Source: Microbacterium festucae (lineage in GTDB: Bacteria; Actinomycetota; Actinomycetes; Actinomycetales; Microbacteriaceae). Taken from it: DNA of 64,000 bases. This document shows, piece by piece, positions 36,895 through 44,339 of the stretch; the stretch's first letter is position 1; every line of letters starts with the position of its first letter. Location of the stretch: contig NZ_JAOEFC010000002.1 of the NCBI RefSeq assembly GCF_025421715.1, positions 310,001-374,000 on the forward strand, read 5' to 3'. A model generated the notes under the pieces. It made no database searches. It was not told the DNA's origin and worked only from the letters and a program-made list of their open reading frames with translations. The position numbers were made by a program, and so were the translations under genes.

Positions 36895-37272
36895 TCACGC
36901 GCTCAGGCGGGTGGTGTCGCCACCCTTGCCGCGACGTTCGCGCAGCAGCGCGAGGCGCTCCTCGAGGAGCTCTTCGAGCTCCGGGACGGTGCGACGCTCC
37001 AGCAGCATGTCCCAGTGGGTACGTGCGGCCTTGTCGCCGGAGTGGTCGATCTCGACGACGGAGTCGCCGACTCGCAGCACGGCCTCGGCGCCGCAGGTGC
37101 GGCATTCCCAGGCCTCAGGGACCTCGGCGTCAGCCGCAAAGGTCAGGGTTGATTCGCGTCCGCACTGGGTGCAGACGTAGGTGTGGTTCGCGCGCTCGTG
37201 GAACACGACGCCTTCCTCGCTCTGTAGGCTGGAAGCGCCGAGCCGGATGCCGCGCAGGCTGCGATCTGCCAT
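36895..37272 (-). CDS. rbpA: RNA polymerase-binding protein RbpA
   Basis: Actinobacterial transcription factor that binds the primary sigma factor and stabilises open complexes. I start at the ATG at 37272 (MADRSLRGIRLGASSLQSE; 125 aa), with GAGAGGA upstream, rather than 14 codons earlier. The zinc-ribbon-like core has CTQCGRE and CRTCGAEA. The sigma-interacting segment THWDMLLERRTVPELEELLEERL is complete, followed by a basic tail. A TTATAC -10 box on the minus strand (37300-37305) gives a leader of about 20 nt. It is a diagnostic gene for actinobacteria. Confidence 0.97.
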   Translation of the reverse strand: MADRSLRGIRLGASSLQSEEGVVFHERANHTYVCTQCGRESTLTFAADAEVPEAWECRTCGAEAVLRVGDSVVEIDHSGDKAARTHWDMLLERRTVPELEELLEERLALLRERRGKGGDTTRLSA

Positions 37273-37409
37273 TGTGTGGTCCTCTCGTCCGACGTTCAGG
37301 TATAACGCGTCCACCTGTGCGCATCATCCGAGCGGCGGCGTGGATACCGACTTTCACAGGGGATGCTCAGCCCCGTCTCCGGCCCGATCGGCGAAGATGC
37401 AGCGCGCCC

Positions 37410-38180
37410 TCACGCCCGCCCGGCCACGACGGCCAGCGCCAGGTCGGCGCGATCGGTCACCAGGCCGTCGACGCCCATCGCGAGCAGCCGTCGCATCGCG
37501 TCGGCGTCGTTGACCGTCCACACGTGCACCTCGACACCGGCGGCGTGCGCCGTCGCGACGAATCGGCGGGTGACCACCCGCAGGATGCCGTAGCGCTCGG
37601 GCACCTGCACAGCGTCCACGCCCCGCAGCGCACGGCGGGCGAGGGCGCGCGAGCGCAGCGTGTGCGCGAGCAGCAGGCGGGCGATCGTGCCCGTGCCGGC
37701 CGAGGCGGCGGGGGTGCCGCCGGCGGCGACGGCGGCGGCGACGGCCTCGCGGCGGCGCGCGTCGGAGAAGCTCGCCACGAGCACCCGGTCGGCGTGACGG
37801 GCGATGGCGCGGCCCAGCTGCTGCGCGGCCGAGGCCACCTTCACGTCGAGGTTGAAGCGCAGCGTCGGGAACGCATCCAGCGCCTGTGCGAGGGTGAGCA
37901 GCCCGCCCCGGGTCGACATGATCTCGGTGAGCTCGGCGGCGGTCACCTCGGCGACCTTGCGCGGGTCGCCGGTGACCCGCGAGAGGTCGTCGTCGTGGAA
38001 GAGCACGACCACGCCGTCAGCGGTCGTGTGGCAGTCGGATTCGACGTACTGCGCTCCGGCGGCGTGGGCGGCGGCGAACGCGGCGGCGGTGTTCTCGGCG
38101 ATGCCCTCGGCGTCGGCGGGGACGAGCCCGCGGTGCGCGAGGATGCGCGGGGCCCTGCCCCGGAACCACGGATGCGTCAC
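37410..38180 (-). CDS. Glycerophosphodiester phosphodiesterase
   Basis: GDPD-family enzyme that hydrolyses glycerophosphodiesters to glycerol-3-phosphate and an alcohol. The GTG at 38180 overlaps the SPFH-gene stop (GTGA) and gives (V)THPWFRGRAPRILAHRG; 256 aa. The catalytic signature is intact: LAHRG, ENTAAAFAAA, YVESDCHTTADGVVVLFHDDDLSRVTG. LRFNLDVKV and VHVWTVNDADAMRRLLAMGVDGLVTDR follow. No signal peptide is visible, so it is probably cytoplasmic. The gene is last in an NfeD-SPFH-GDPD unit. The 137 bp between it and rbpA hold only the rbpA promoter. Confidence 0.92.
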   Translation of the reverse strand: MTHPWFRGRAPRILAHRGLVPADAEGIAENTAAAFAAAHAAGAQYVESDCHTTADGVVVLFHDDDLSRVTGDPRKVAEVTAAELTEIMSTRGGLLTLAQALDAFPTLRFNLDVKVASAAQQLGRAIARHADRVLVASFSDARRREAVAAAVAAGGTPAASAGTGTIARLLLAHTLRSRALARRALRGVDAVQVPERYGILRVVTRRFVATAHAAGVEVHVWTVNDADAMRRLLAMGVDGLVTDRADLALAVVAGRA

Positions 38181-39181
38181 GACGATGCGGCGCCCTCGGC
38201 CGGCGACGGCGGAGAAGCGGCCGCCGGGGGAGCGGGAGCGGGGGCCTGGGTGGCCGGCGCTGCCGAGGCGGCACCGGCTGCCGCGGCGGCGCCCGCGCCG
38301 AACGCGCCGGTCATGCCCTTGAGCGCCTCGGTGAACTCGCTCGGGATGATCCACAGCTTGGAGGAGGCGCTGTCGGCGATCTTGGGAAGGGTCTGCAGGT
38401 ACTGATAGGCCAGCAGCTTCTGGTCGGCGTCGCCGCGGTGGATGGCCTGGAAGACGGTCTCGATGGCCTCGGCCTCGCCCTGGGCGCGCAGGACCGCGGC
38501 CTGCTTGTCGCCCTCGGCGCGCAGGATCTCGCCCTGGCGGCGCCCCTCGGCCTCGAGGATCTGCGACTGCTTGGAGCCCTCGGCGGTGAGGATCGTGGCG
38601 CGACGCTCGCGCTCGGCGCGCATCTGCTTCTCCATCGAGTCCTGGATCGAGTGGGGCGGGTCGATCGCCTTCAGCTCGACGCGCGAGACCCGCAGACCCC
38701 ACTTGCCGGTGGCCTCGTCGAGCACGACGCGCAGCTGACCGTTGATGTTGTCGCGCGAGGTGAGGGCCTCCTCGAGGTTCAGCCCGCCCACGACGTTGCG
38801 CAGCGTGGTGGTGGTGAGCTGCTCGACGGCGCTGAGATAGTTGGCGATCTCATAGGTGGCCGCCCGGGCGTCGGTGACCTGGAAGTAGACGACGGTGTCG
38901 ATGGAGACCACCAGGTTGTCCTCGGTGATCACCGGCTGCGGCGGGAAGGAGACCACCTGCTCGCGCATGTCGACGAGGGGGCGCAGGCGATCGATGAAGG
39001 GGACGAGCAGGTTCAGTCCGGGGGAGAGGGTGCGCTGGTAGCGCCCCAGCCGCTCCACCACGCCGGTGTAGGCCTGCGGGATGATCCGGATCGAGCGGAA
39101 GATCACCACCACCACGAAGATCGCGACGACCAGCAGCAGGATCGCGATGAAGATCTGTCCGATCCACGGTCCGATGTCCAT
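38177..39181 (-). CDS. SPFH/stomatin-family membrane protein
   Basis: Prohibitin/stomatin homologue (334 aa), probably forming membrane microdomain scaffolds. A single N-terminal membrane segment (about 8-30, IFIAILLLVVAIFVVVVIF) is followed by the SPFH domain (about 35-200: IIPQAYTGVVERLGRY, TLSPGLNLLVPFID, LRNVVGGLNLEEALTSRDNI). A charged coiled coil comes next (about 190-250, EKQMRAERERRATILTAEG). The C-terminus is Ala/Pro-rich. The ATG shares its base with the stop of the NfeD gene upstream. NfeD-SPFH pairs are a widespread functional unit. Confidence 0.94.
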   Translation of the reverse strand: MDIGPWIGQIFIAILLLVVAIFVVVVIFRSIRIIPQAYTGVVERLGRYQRTLSPGLNLLVPFIDRLRPLVDMREQVVSFPPQPVITEDNLVVSIDTVVYFQVTDARAATYEIANYLSAVEQLTTTTLRNVVGGLNLEEALTSRDNINGQLRVVLDEATGKWGLRVSRVELKAIDPPHSIQDSMEKQMRAERERRATILTAEGSKQSQILEAEGRRQGEILRAEGDKQAAVLRAQGEAEAIETVFQAIHRGDADQKLLAYQYLQTLPKIADSASSKLWIIPSEFTEALKGMTGAFGAGAAAAAGAASAAPATQAPAPAPPAAASPPSPAEGAASS

Positions 39182-39672
39182 CAGGCGGGGCTCCCTTCAC
39201 TCGATGACGTCGCGGGCGCCTCGGGGGCGACCTCGACGGTGGCACCGCGCACGGCGGTGACGATGACGCGCGACCCGGGAGCCAGACCCGGGTCGGCACC
39301 GATCAGGCGCGCCGTCCAGGTCTCGCCGTTGTCGAGGCGCACCGAACCGGCGCCCTCCACGAAGGGGACCATGACGCGGGCGCCCAGCCCGGGGAGGGCG
39401 TCGACGTTGGTGGGGTGCAGCACGCTCGAGCGGCGGAGCGCGCGCAGCAGCAGCGGCCGGATCGTGAACAGCAGCAGCGCCGAGATCAGGGCGGCCGCGC
39501 CCACCTGCAGCCACCACGGGCCGCCCAGCAGGTTCACCCCGAGCCCGCCGATCAGGGTGCCGGCGGCGAGCATGAGGAAGGTGAACTCGAGGGTGACCAG
39601 CTCGATGATCACGAACACCAGCGCGAGCACCAGCCACGCGATCCACAGATAGTCGGTGAGGTCGGGCAGCAC
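39181..39672 (-). CDS. NfeD family membrane protein
   Basis: Short NfeD protein (163 aa) with three or four N-terminal membrane segments (about residues 8-75) and a C-terminal OB-fold domain (about 95-150, GLGARVMVPFVEGAGSVRLDNGETWTA) that partners SPFH proteins. GTG start with GAGGAG 6 nt upstream. It is first gene of the NfeD-SPFH-GDPD unit, divergent from the SDR gene with 145 bp between them. Confidence 0.92.
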   Translation of the reverse strand: MLPDLTDYLWIAWLVLALVFVIIELVTLEFTFLMLAAGTLIGGLGVNLLGGPWWLQVGAAALISALLLFTIRPLLLRALRRSSVLHPTNVDALPGLGARVMVPFVEGAGSVRLDNGETWTARLIGADPGLAPGSRVIVTAVRGATVEVAPEAPATSSSEGSPA

Positions 39673-39817
39673 TGTTGCTCCTCGGTCGCGTGCGCGGTGC
39701 GCGGGTCTTCTTCTCGCACCCTAACACCGGCTCCTCCCGGTGCGGCCGAAGCACGATCGGTAGACTCGACAGGCCCCGGCGCGCCCGCGGCGGGCGACCC
39801 CAGCACCAGGAGCACGC

Positions 39818-40597
39818 ATGTCCCAGCCCATCCCTGCCGGCACCCTTTCGGGAAGGACCGCCCTGGTCACCGGATCGTCGCGCGGCATCGGCGCCGACAC
39901 CGCCCGCTACCTCGCGCAGGCCGGGGCCGACGTCGTCATCAACTTCCGCAACAAGGCCCCGCGCGCCGAGAAGCTCGCCGCCGAGCTGCGCGAGCTGGGC
40001 GTCGAGGTGCTCGTGGTGGGCGCGGACCTCACCGATCCGGCATCCGTCGCCGAGATGTTCCGCCAGGTGAAAGAGACCTTCGGCTCGCTCGACCTGCTGG
40101 TGCTCAATGCGTCCGGCGGCATGGAGGGCGGCATGGCGGCCGACTACGCGCTCACCCTCAACCGCGACGCGCAGCTGAACGTGCTCGAGGCGGCCGTGCC
40201 GCTGCTGCACGAAGACGCCGGTCGCGGCGGCTCGCGCGTGGTGTTCGTCACCAGCCACCAGGCGCACTTCATCCGCACCACCCCGACCATGCCCGAGTAC
40301 GAGCAGGTCGCGCTGTCCAAGCGCGCCGGTGAGGACGCGCTGCGCGAGCGCATCCCCGAGCTCGCCGAGAAGGGCATCGAGTTCGTCGTCGTGTCGGGCG
40401 ACATGATCGAGGGCACCATCACCGCCACCCTGCTCGAGCGCGCCAACCCCGGCGCGATCGCCTCCCGCCGCGAGTCGGCCGGCAAGCTCTACAACGTGTC
40501 GGAGTTCGCCGCCGAGGTGGCCCTGGCCACCGTCGAGCCGATCGCCGCCGACAACACCCGCCTCGTGGGCGACATCTCGTCGTTCGGCGGCGAGTGA
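39818..40597 (+). CDS. SDR family oxidoreductase
   Basis: NAD(P)-dependent short-chain dehydrogenase/reductase, 259 aa, substrate unknown. Residues 13-20 show ALVTGSSRGIG, the cofactor motif TGxxxGIG, with LVLNASGG corresponding to the NNAG motif. The catalytic region reads VVFVTSHQAHF, then MPEYEQVALSKRAGE. The lysine is present, but the residue four before it (normally Tyr of YxxxK) is Val, and a Tyr lies seven before. This may be a subfamily feature. AGGAG precedes the ATG, and TAGACT at 39761-39766 is the likely -10 box. It overlaps the S9 peptidase gene by 4 bp. Confidence 0.9.
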   Translation: MSQPIPAGTLSGRTALVTGSSRGIGADTARYLAQAGADVVINFRNKAPRAEKLAAELRELGVEVLVVGADLTDPASVAEMFRQVKETFGSLDLLVLNASGGMEGGMAADYALTLNRDAQLNVLEAAVPLLHEDAGRGGSRVVFVTSHQAHFIRTTPTMPEYEQVALSKRAGEDALRERIPELAEKGIEFVVVSGDMIEGTITATLLERANPGAIASRRESAGKLYNVSEFAAEVALATVEPIAADNTRLVGDISSFGGE

Positions 40598-42567
40598 CCG
40601 TGCGCCCCGTCGACATCGAGGGCCTCGTCACCGTCGGTCGCCCCACCATCGCGGCCGACGGCGGGTTCGCCGTGTTCGCCACCTCCCGCCCCGACGTCGC
40701 GGCCAACCGCAACGTCGGCCAGCTCTGGCGCGTCGACCTGCCCGGTGGCGCGCTGCGGCGGCTCACCCGCGGGGTCGCCGACCGCGCCCCGCAGCTGTCG
40801 CCCGACGCCAGGGCGGTCGCGTTCCTCCGCGCCGACGGCGCCGGCACGCCGCAGGTGTTCGTCATCCCGGCCGTCGGCGGCGAGCCGCAGCAGGCCACCG
40901 ACGCACGCGGCGGGGTGACCGGCTTCGCCTGGTCGCCCGACGGCGCGCAGCTGGCCTTCACCGCGCGGATGCCGGAGGAAGGGCGCTACGGCACGGTCGA
41001 GGGGCTCGAAGCCACCGCCGAGGCACCGCGCCGCATCACGGGCGTGCGCTGGCACGCCAACGGCCTCGGTTACGCCCTCGACCGCCCGGCCCACGTGTTC
41101 GTGGTGGCCGCGCCCGCTCTCGACGCCGAGCCGCTCTACACCCCGGCCGCGCGCGTCGGCGAGCCGCTCACGCCCCGTGCCGTCGCCGCCGACGCGGTGC
41201 AGCTCACCACCGGCGCCGCCTCGCACGCGGGGGTCGTCTTCACCGCCGACGGCACCGAGATCCTCACCCGTCCCGACGAGATCGAGGCCGACGCCCGCGA
41301 CCTGCGCAGCCGCATCATCGCCGTCCCCGTCGACGGCGGCCCGGTGCGCGAGGTGCTGGGTGCGCAGGCGGGGCTCGCCGTGGACGAGCTCATCGTCACG
41401 CCCGACGGCACCGTCGCCTTCCTCGCCGACGGGGTGGGGGAGTCGCGCGTCGATTTCGTCGCGCCGATGGTGGGACTGTGGCTCCTCGAAGACGGCGCAC
41501 CCCGTCGCGTCACCGCCGACACCCTCGACCTCGGCGAAGCCCACCTCACCGCCGTCGGCGACGACGTGCTCGTGCAGGTGCGCACCCGCGGCCGCAACGA
41601 CCTGCTGCGCGTCGCGCGCGACGGCACCACCCAGCCCGTCCGCACCGACGTCGAGGTGGTCGGTCACGCCGCCTCCGCCGACGGCGCGACCATCGTCGCC
41701 GCCGTCGCCACGCCCGAGAGCCTCGGCGAGATCGAGGTGATCGACGCCGACGGCATCCGCACGCTCAGCGACTTCGGCGGCGCACTGGCAGGGCGCGTCG
41801 TGCGCCCCCGAGAGCTCGAGGTCACCGCACGCGACGGTTCGCCGGTGCACGGCTGGGTCGCCACGCCCGACGGCGAGGGGCCGTTCCCGGTCATCCTGCA
41901 GATCCACGGCGGGCCGTATGCCTCTTACGGCATCCACCTGTTCGATGAGACCCAGGTGCTCGTGGCCGCCGGGTACGCCGTCGTGTACTGCAACCCGCGT
42001 GGCAGCGCCGGCTACGGCCGGGAGCACGGACGCAGCATCCGTCAGCAGATGGGCACGGTCGACTTCCACGACGTCATCGACTTCCTCGACGGCGCCGTCG
42101 CCGCCGACACGCGCCTCGACGGCGACCGTGTGGGCGTGATGGGCGGCTCGTACGGCGGCTACCTGACGGCGTGGGTCATCGCGCACGACCACCGCTTCGC
42201 CGGCGCGATCGTGGAGCGCGGGTTCCTCGACCCGGTCAGCTTCCAGGGCACGAGCGACATCGGCTCGTTCTTCGGCGACGAGTACGTCGGCATCGACCCG
42301 GAGCAGATGGCGCGGCAGAGCCCGATGGCCGTCGTCGACCGGGTGACGACGCCGACGCTCGTGCTGCACTCCGAGCTCGACTTCCGCTGCCCGCTCGAGC
42401 AGGCGACGCGCTACTACGCGGCGCTCAAGCGCCAGGGCACGCCCGCCGAGCTGCTGGTCTTCCCCGGCGAAGACCACGAGCTCACGCGGTCGGGTCAGCC
42501 GCGCCACCGGGTGGAGCGGTTCGACGCGGTGCTGGACTGGTGGCAGCGGCACCTGCCGGCCTCCTGA
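40594..42567 (+). CDS. S9 family peptidase (prolyl oligopeptidase/acylaminoacyl peptidase type)
   Basis: Serine peptidase of 657 aa that cleaves short peptides. GTG start overlapping the SDR stop. The N-terminal half (to about 390) is a beta-propeller with WD40-like repeats such as APQLSPDARAVAFLRADG and VTGFAWSPDGAQLAF. The C-terminal alpha/beta-hydrolase domain has VILQIHGGPYASYG, the nucleophile GGSYGGYLT (Ser at about 519), the acid in SELDFRCP and the histidine in GEDHEL. No signal peptide, so it is cytoplasmic. It is followed by a very strong 15-bp terminator. Confidence 0.93.
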   Translation: MTVRPVDIEGLVTVGRPTIAADGGFAVFATSRPDVAANRNVGQLWRVDLPGGALRRLTRGVADRAPQLSPDARAVAFLRADGAGTPQVFVIPAVGGEPQQATDARGGVTGFAWSPDGAQLAFTARMPEEGRYGTVEGLEATAEAPRRITGVRWHANGLGYALDRPAHVFVVAAPALDAEPLYTPAARVGEPLTPRAVAADAVQLTTGAASHAGVVFTADGTEILTRPDEIEADARDLRSRIIAVPVDGGPVREVLGAQAGLAVDELIVTPDGTVAFLADGVGESRVDFVAPMVGLWLLEDGAPRRVTADTLDLGEAHLTAVGDDVLVQVRTRGRNDLLRVARDGTTQPVRTDVEVVGHAASADGATIVAAVATPESLGEIEVIDADGIRTLSDFGGALAGRVVRPRELEVTARDGSPVHGWVATPDGEGPFPVILQIHGGPYASYGIHLFDETQVLVAAGYAVVYCNPRGSAGYGREHGRSIRQQMGTVDFHDVIDFLDGAVAADTRLDGDRVGVMGGSYGGYLTAWVIAHDHRFAGAIVERGFLDPVSFQGTSDIGSFFGDEYVGIDPEQMARQSPMAVVDRVTTPTLVLHSELDFRCPLEQATRYYAALKRQGTPAELLVFPGEDHELTRSGQPRHRVERFDAVLDWWQRHLPAS

Positions 42568-42581
42568 GCCGCAGCCGCACG

Positions 42582-42615
42582 ACGAAGGCCCCCGGGATCA
42601 CCCGGGGGCCTTCGT
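42582..42615. terminator. Strong bidirectional terminator
   Basis: ACGAAGGCCCCCGGG (42582-42596), loop ATCA, CCCGGGGGCCTTCGT (42601-42615): a perfect 15-bp stem between the convergent S9 peptidase and HdeD genes. Confidence 0.9.
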
Positions 42616-42635
42616 GTCGCTCAGGGCGCGGTGGG

Positions 42636-43196
42636 TCAGACCTTCGTCTTGCCGAACGTGAACGCGCGCACGACGTTCACGATGCCGACGACGATGAGGA
42701 TGATGCCCAGCAGCCACCAGAGGGCGATCGCGCCGACGAACGGCGTGAAGATCAGGTAGATGCCCGCGATGAGCGAGATGATCGCGAAGATGACGGTCCA
42801 CACCTTCGACGGCGCGTCACCGAGGGTCGAGAGCGAGACGATGCCCTCGATGATCCACGAGATGCCGATGAAGACCGCGACGAACACCGCGAGCCACGCG
42901 GTGGTGGCGCCGAGGTTCGCGAACGCGACGATGCCGGCGATGATGAACAGCAGACCGAGCACGATGTGCCCGACCCGCGCCCAGCCGCCCTTGGCCTTGG
43001 CGAAGATGCCGAGGCCGGCGTAGACCAGGCCCGCGGCGATGGCGTAGATGGCGAGGATGCCGGTGACGACGGCAGCGGTCTGGCCGGGCCAGACGAGGAT
43101 GAGGATACCGGCCAGTACGGCCAGCACGCCCGCGATGCCGAGGGCCGTGCGGATGCCGTTGATGCTGGACTGCTCGAACGGTGAGGTCGTGGACAT
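42636..43196 (-). CDS. HdeD-like membrane protein
   Basis: Six-helix membrane protein of the DUF308/HdeD family, annotated in other bacteria as acid-resistance related. The ATG at 43196 (186 aa) has AAAGGGA upstream and gives MSTTSPFEQSSINGIRTALG. The longer frame adds 14 residues without a ribosome-binding site. Repeats of the DUF308 pattern are visible (GIAGVLAVLAGILILVWPG, GISWIIEGIVSL). A TATCGT -10-like box lies in the leader. No link between this gene and acid stress can be shown from the sequence. Confidence 0.88.
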   Translation of the reverse strand: MSTTSPFEQSSINGIRTALGIAGVLAVLAGILILVWPGQTAAVVTGILAIYAIAAGLVYAGLGIFAKAKGGWARVGHIVLGLLFIIAGIVAFANLGATTAWLAVFVAVFIGISWIIEGIVSLSTLGDAPSKVWTVIFAIISLIAGIYLIFTPFVGAIALWWLLGIILIVVGIVNVVRAFTFGKTKV

Positions 43197-43315
43197 GGTC
43201 GTCCCTTTCTGAGCGTTTCCTGAGAGCTCTGGCCTCACGATAGCGCGCGCATCGGCGCACCGGTGGGATATGGGGGCGTGTTACGCCCGCGGCGGGGGAG
43301 CGGGCGGGTGGGCGA

Positions 43316-44239
43316 TCACGGGGTCAGCAGCACCGTGGTCAGCAGCAGCACGGGCACGCATCCGAGCGTGGTGAGGAAGACGGTGTCGCGGGCGATCGTC
43401 TCGCCGACGTCGAACCGCTGCGCGTAGTTGAAGACGTTCTGCGCGGTGGGGAGGGCTGCCAGCACCGTGACCACGAGCACCTCCTGCGCGCTGAGGCCGA
43501 ACGCGAAGCGGGCGACGGCCCAGGCGACGAGGGGCATCGCGATGAGCTTGAGCGCCGAGGCGAGCAGGATGTCGCGGCGCCTCCCGGAGGCACCCAGCAC
43601 CCGCTGACCGTGCAGCGAGATGCCGTAGGAGATCAGCAGCACCGGCACGCACGCGTCGGCGAGCAGCTGCAGCGGGTCGAGCACGATCGGCGGCAGGTCG
43701 ATGCCCGACACCGATACGAGCACGCCCAGCACCGAGCCGACGACGATGGGGTTGGTCACGGTGCGGCGCAGGATCGGGAACACCCGCCGCTGCCCGGTGG
43801 AGACCGCCTCGAAGATCGCCATGGAGATCGGGGTGAACACGAGCAGCTGCAGCAGGATGACGGGAGCGGGGTAGGCGGCGCTGCCGAGAAGGTAGACCGA
43901 CAGCGGGATGCCCATGTTGTTCGAGTTCACCTGGCCCGCCGAGAGCACGCCGATGAGGGTCTCGCCGACGCCGCGGCGCCACACCCACCGCGCGATGACG
44001 AGGTACACGAGGAACACCGCCGCGGCGGCGATCGCCGACACCGGCAGCAGCGCCGAGAAGAGCGTGCGCACATCGGCTTCGGCCAGCACGACGAACAGCA
44101 GGAACGGCGACAGCACGAAGAAGGTGAGCCGGCCGAGCACATGGCGGGCGTGGGGGCCGAGCAGATCGATGCGCCCGATGAGCCAGCCGACGGCGATGGC
44201 CAGACCGACCACCACGAATCCGGTCAGCGCGTCCACCAC
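43316..44239 (-). CDS. AEC family transporter
   Basis: Auxin-efflux-carrier-type membrane transporter, 307 aa with about ten membrane segments, substrate unknown (malate and other organic acids for some homologues). Family features include VNSNNMGIPLSVYLLGS with the conserved asparagines, and LLISYGISLHGQRVLG. Start: two GTGs are adjacent. The first (44239) has TAGTCT exactly 6 nt upstream on the minus strand (44246-44251), so I choose it. It is divergent from the GMC oxidoreductase, with 100 bp between them. Confidence 0.88.
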   Translation of the reverse strand: MVDALTGFVVVGLAIAVGWLIGRIDLLGPHARHVLGRLTFFVLSPFLLFVVLAEADVRTLFSALLPVSAIAAAAVFLVYLVIARWVWRRGVGETLIGVLSAGQVNSNNMGIPLSVYLLGSAAYPAPVILLQLLVFTPISMAIFEAVSTGQRRVFPILRRTVTNPIVVGSVLGVLVSVSGIDLPPIVLDPLQLLADACVPVLLISYGISLHGQRVLGASGRRRDILLASALKLIAMPLVAWAVARFAFGLSAQEVLVVTVLAALPTAQNVFNYAQRFDVGETIARDTVFLTTLGCVPVLLLTTVLLTP

Positions 44240-44292
44240 CCCTGCAGACTATCGCCGCCAAGGTCGGGGGAGCGGGCCTCGGCCCGCCGCGG

Positions 44293-44333
44293 AGTGAATG
44301 CGTATTCACTTCTGGCGCAGGAATCGCTACAGT
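44293..44333 (+). promoter_or_regulatory. GMC oxidoreductase promoter with palindromic operator
   Basis: AGTGAATGCGTATTCACT (44293-44310) is an 18-bp palindrome with one mismatched pair. Its last six bases TTCACT are also the -35 box. A 17-bp spacer leads to the -10 box TACAGT (44328-44333), which lies 6 nt before the ATG at 44340. A dimeric repressor (TetR- or GntR-size site) bound here would block the -35 box. No regulator gene is adjacent. Confidence 0.7.
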
Positions 44334-44339
44334 CCAGCC

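Noticed and set aside
44240..44292. A regulator gene for the GMC operator in the divergent gap
   Set aside because: The gap is only 100 bp and the divergent gene is a membrane transporter.
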